This document shows positions 5,029 through 6,256 of a DNA stretch of 6,256 nucleotides, piece by piece (positions within the stretch are counted from its first letter, which is position 1; the number at the start of each line of letters is the position of its first letter). Both the position numbers and the translations under genes were made by a program. The stretch is taken from contig JBFJWU010000208.1 in the NCBI GenBank assembly GCA_041623475.1, forward strand, positions 1 to 6,256. The letters are read 5' to 3'. The DNA is from JBFJWU01 sp041623475 [NCBI: bacterium]. GTDB taxonomy: Bacteria; J088. The notes beneath the pieces were generated by a model that saw only the letters and a list, made by a program, of their open reading frames with translations, was not told where the DNA came from and did no database searches.

Positions 5029-6256
5029 GTGAGCAAAGAAAAGTCATTTACGCCGACCCGCGCGATCGTGGTGGCGGATGTGCCCGGGTGGGATATCGAA
5101 ACAGATGTGGCCATCGTCGGGTTTGGTGGGGCAGGGGCGTGCGCGGCGATCGAGGCCGCTGATGCCGGGGCCAGCGTCGCCCTGTTCGAGCTGACCAGCG
5201 CCAGCGGCGGGTCGACGGCGCTGTCCAGTGCCGAGATCTATATGGGTGGCAATGGCGGGACACCGATTCAGCAGGCCTGCGGATTTTCGGATACGACCGA
5301 GGACATGATCAATTACCTGCTGGCCTCGATCGGGCCGCTGGCGGACGAGGAAAAGGTGCGGGCGTACTGCGAGGGCAGTACCGAACACTATGACTGGCTG
5401 GTGGGGCAGGGGGCCCGCTACAAGGAATCCTTTCATGAGCCACGGGCCGTCATGGCGCTGACCGATGACTGCCTGTTGTATACCGGCAGTGAAAAAGCCT
5501 GGCCGTTTGTCGATGTCGCCAAACCGTGCCCTCGTGGGCACAACCTGCAGGTCGAGGGCGACAACGGCGGGCCGCTGCTGATGAAGATCCTGACCGACCA
5601 GGTGGACGCGCGCGAGTCGATCAACGTCTACTACGATGCGCGGACCCTGTGCCTGGTGGTCGATGACGATCGTGCGGTCGTGGGGATCGTGGTGCGGATG
5701 GACCAGCAGGAGCATTTTGTCCGGGCCATTCGTGGCGTGGTCCTGTGCGCCGGCGGTTTTGTCATGAACCAGAAGATGGTCGCAAAGTTTGCGCCGCGCT
5801 TGCAGCTGGCATCAATGCCCATCGGCAATCCCGGTGACACCGGGACGGGGATCCAGATGGGGATGTCTGTTGGCGGCGCCGCGATCAATATGGGCGAGGG
5901 CTTTGTCAGCGTGCCATTTTATCCACCCGAGGATGTGACCAAAGGGATTTTCGTTAACGAGCAGGGGCAGCGGTTTATCAATGAGGATGTGTACCACGCC
6001 CGGGTTGGCGACGCGATCTTTAAACAGCCCGGCCAGCGAATCTATTTGATTGTCCAGGCCGAGGGCTTCAAGCGGCCACCGTACCTGAATGCCGATATCG
6101 CTGGCACCGGCGAGTCAATTGACGAACTGGTCGAGGACCTGGGGATGGTCGACACCGTGCTGGCCGAGACGCTGGCATTTTATAACCGGCAGGCGGCCGC
6201 AGGCAAGGATCCGCTGTTCCACAAGGATCCCAGGTGGCTGACGCCCCTGGAGCCGC
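5029..6256 (+). CDS. FAD_binding_2 flavoprotein, 3-ketosteroid delta1-dehydrogenase / fumarate-reductase-like (partial, 3' end outside window)
   Basis: The first 409 residues are visible and the frame has no stop to the window edge. GTG 5029 is the start, with AAGGAG (5017-5022) 6 nt upstream. Marks in order are: TDVAIVGFGGAGACAA (25-40), the FAD dinucleotide motif with G31, G33, G34 and G36; ALFE (51-54), the acidic end that binds the ribose; SGGSTALSS (59-67), the flavin-contact segment of this superfamily; VVLCAGGF (237-244), the second FAD contact; GDTGTGIQMG (269-278); and FVNEQGQRFINED (308-320), the start of the substrate-facing region. Family members add or remove hydrogens across a C-C double bond next to a carbonyl (fumarate, urocanate, 3-ketosteroids). 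The spot that holds the catalytic Arg of fumarate reductases appears to be Y322-H323 here, which argues against a fumarate reductase. No haem motif, signal peptide or flavin-transfer domain is seen in this part. A ketosteroid or related enone dehydrogenase fits the neighbours, but the C-terminal catalytic residues lie outside the window. Confidence 0.9.
   Translation, partial: MSKEKSFTPTRAIVVADVPGWDIETDVAIVGFGGAGACAAIEAADAGASVALFELTSASGGSTALSSAEIYMGGNGGTPIQQACGFSDTTEDMINYLLASIGPLADEEKVRAYCEGSTEHYDWLVGQGARYKESFHEPRAVMALTDDCLLYTGSEKAWPFVDVAKPCPRGHNLQVEGDNGGPLLMKILTDQVDARESINVYYDARTLCLVVDDDRAVVGIVVRMDQQEHFVRAIRGVVLCAGGFVMNQKMVAKFAPRLQLASMPIGNPGDTGTGIQMGMSVGGAAINMGEGFVSVPFYPPEDVTKGIFVNEQGQRFINEDVYHARVGDAIFKQPGQRIYLIVQAEGFKRPPYLNADIAGTGESIDELVEDLGMVDTVLAETLAFYNRQAAAGKDPLFHKDPRWLTPLEP

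Noticed and set aside
5044-5715. 223-aa open frame on the minus strand inside the FAD_binding_2 gene
   Set aside because: It is antisense to a clearly conserved flavoprotein, is rich in His/Arg/Pro from reverse reading of GC-rich codons, and has no recognisable domain.

Overview
The window looks like a catabolic gene cluster from a moderately GC-rich proteobacterium. The style suggests a gammaproteobacterium of the kind that degrades steroids, terpenoids or hydrocarbons, but this is an inference from gene content and not a taxonomic placement. There are no RNA genes, insertion sequences, CRISPR arrays or phage genes.

Left block (2-2540, + strand). Four tightly packed genes read in one direction. 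The tail of an unidentified gene ends in a TAATG overlap with a 128-aa small protein. That protein ends in an ATGA overlap with a 496-aa GMC-family flavin oxidoreductase. A 195-aa tryptophan-rich protein that I do not recognise follows after 18 nt. The GMC enzyme carries three cysteines spaced as in the iron-sulfur-containing FAD glucose dehydrogenase type. Together with its coupled small partner, it looks like a two-subunit dehydrogenase that passes electrons to an external acceptor rather than to oxygen.

Centre (2541-4087). A short AT-rich gap holds a good sigma70-type promoter overlapped by a perfect 7-2-7 palindrome, with a second 10-bp palindrome next to it. It drives a 460-aa cytochrome P450. 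This gene ends in a hairpin terminator with a UUCG loop and T-run, so the P450 is probably its own regulated transcription unit, although read-through from the left block is possible.

Right block (4164-6256). A 223-aa DsbA-like / 2-hydroxychromene-2-carboxylate isomerase-like protein lies on the minus strand, convergent with the P450. It is divergent from a large FAD_binding_2 flavoprotein (fumarate reductase / 3-ketosteroid delta1-dehydrogenase superfamily) on the plus strand, which runs off the window.

Working model (inference): the P450 hydroxylates a hydrophobic, possibly polycyclic substrate. The GMC enzyme oxidises an alcohol, the FAD_binding_2 enzyme desaturates or reduces a ring next to a carbonyl, and the thioredoxin-fold protein may isomerise an intermediate or conjugate it to glutathione. 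The substrate cannot be read from the sequence. The most notable points are the Fe-S-type GMC with its coupled small partner, the P450 operator-promoter, the unrecognised 195-aa protein, and non-standard active-site residues in the DsbA-like and FAD_binding_2 proteins.
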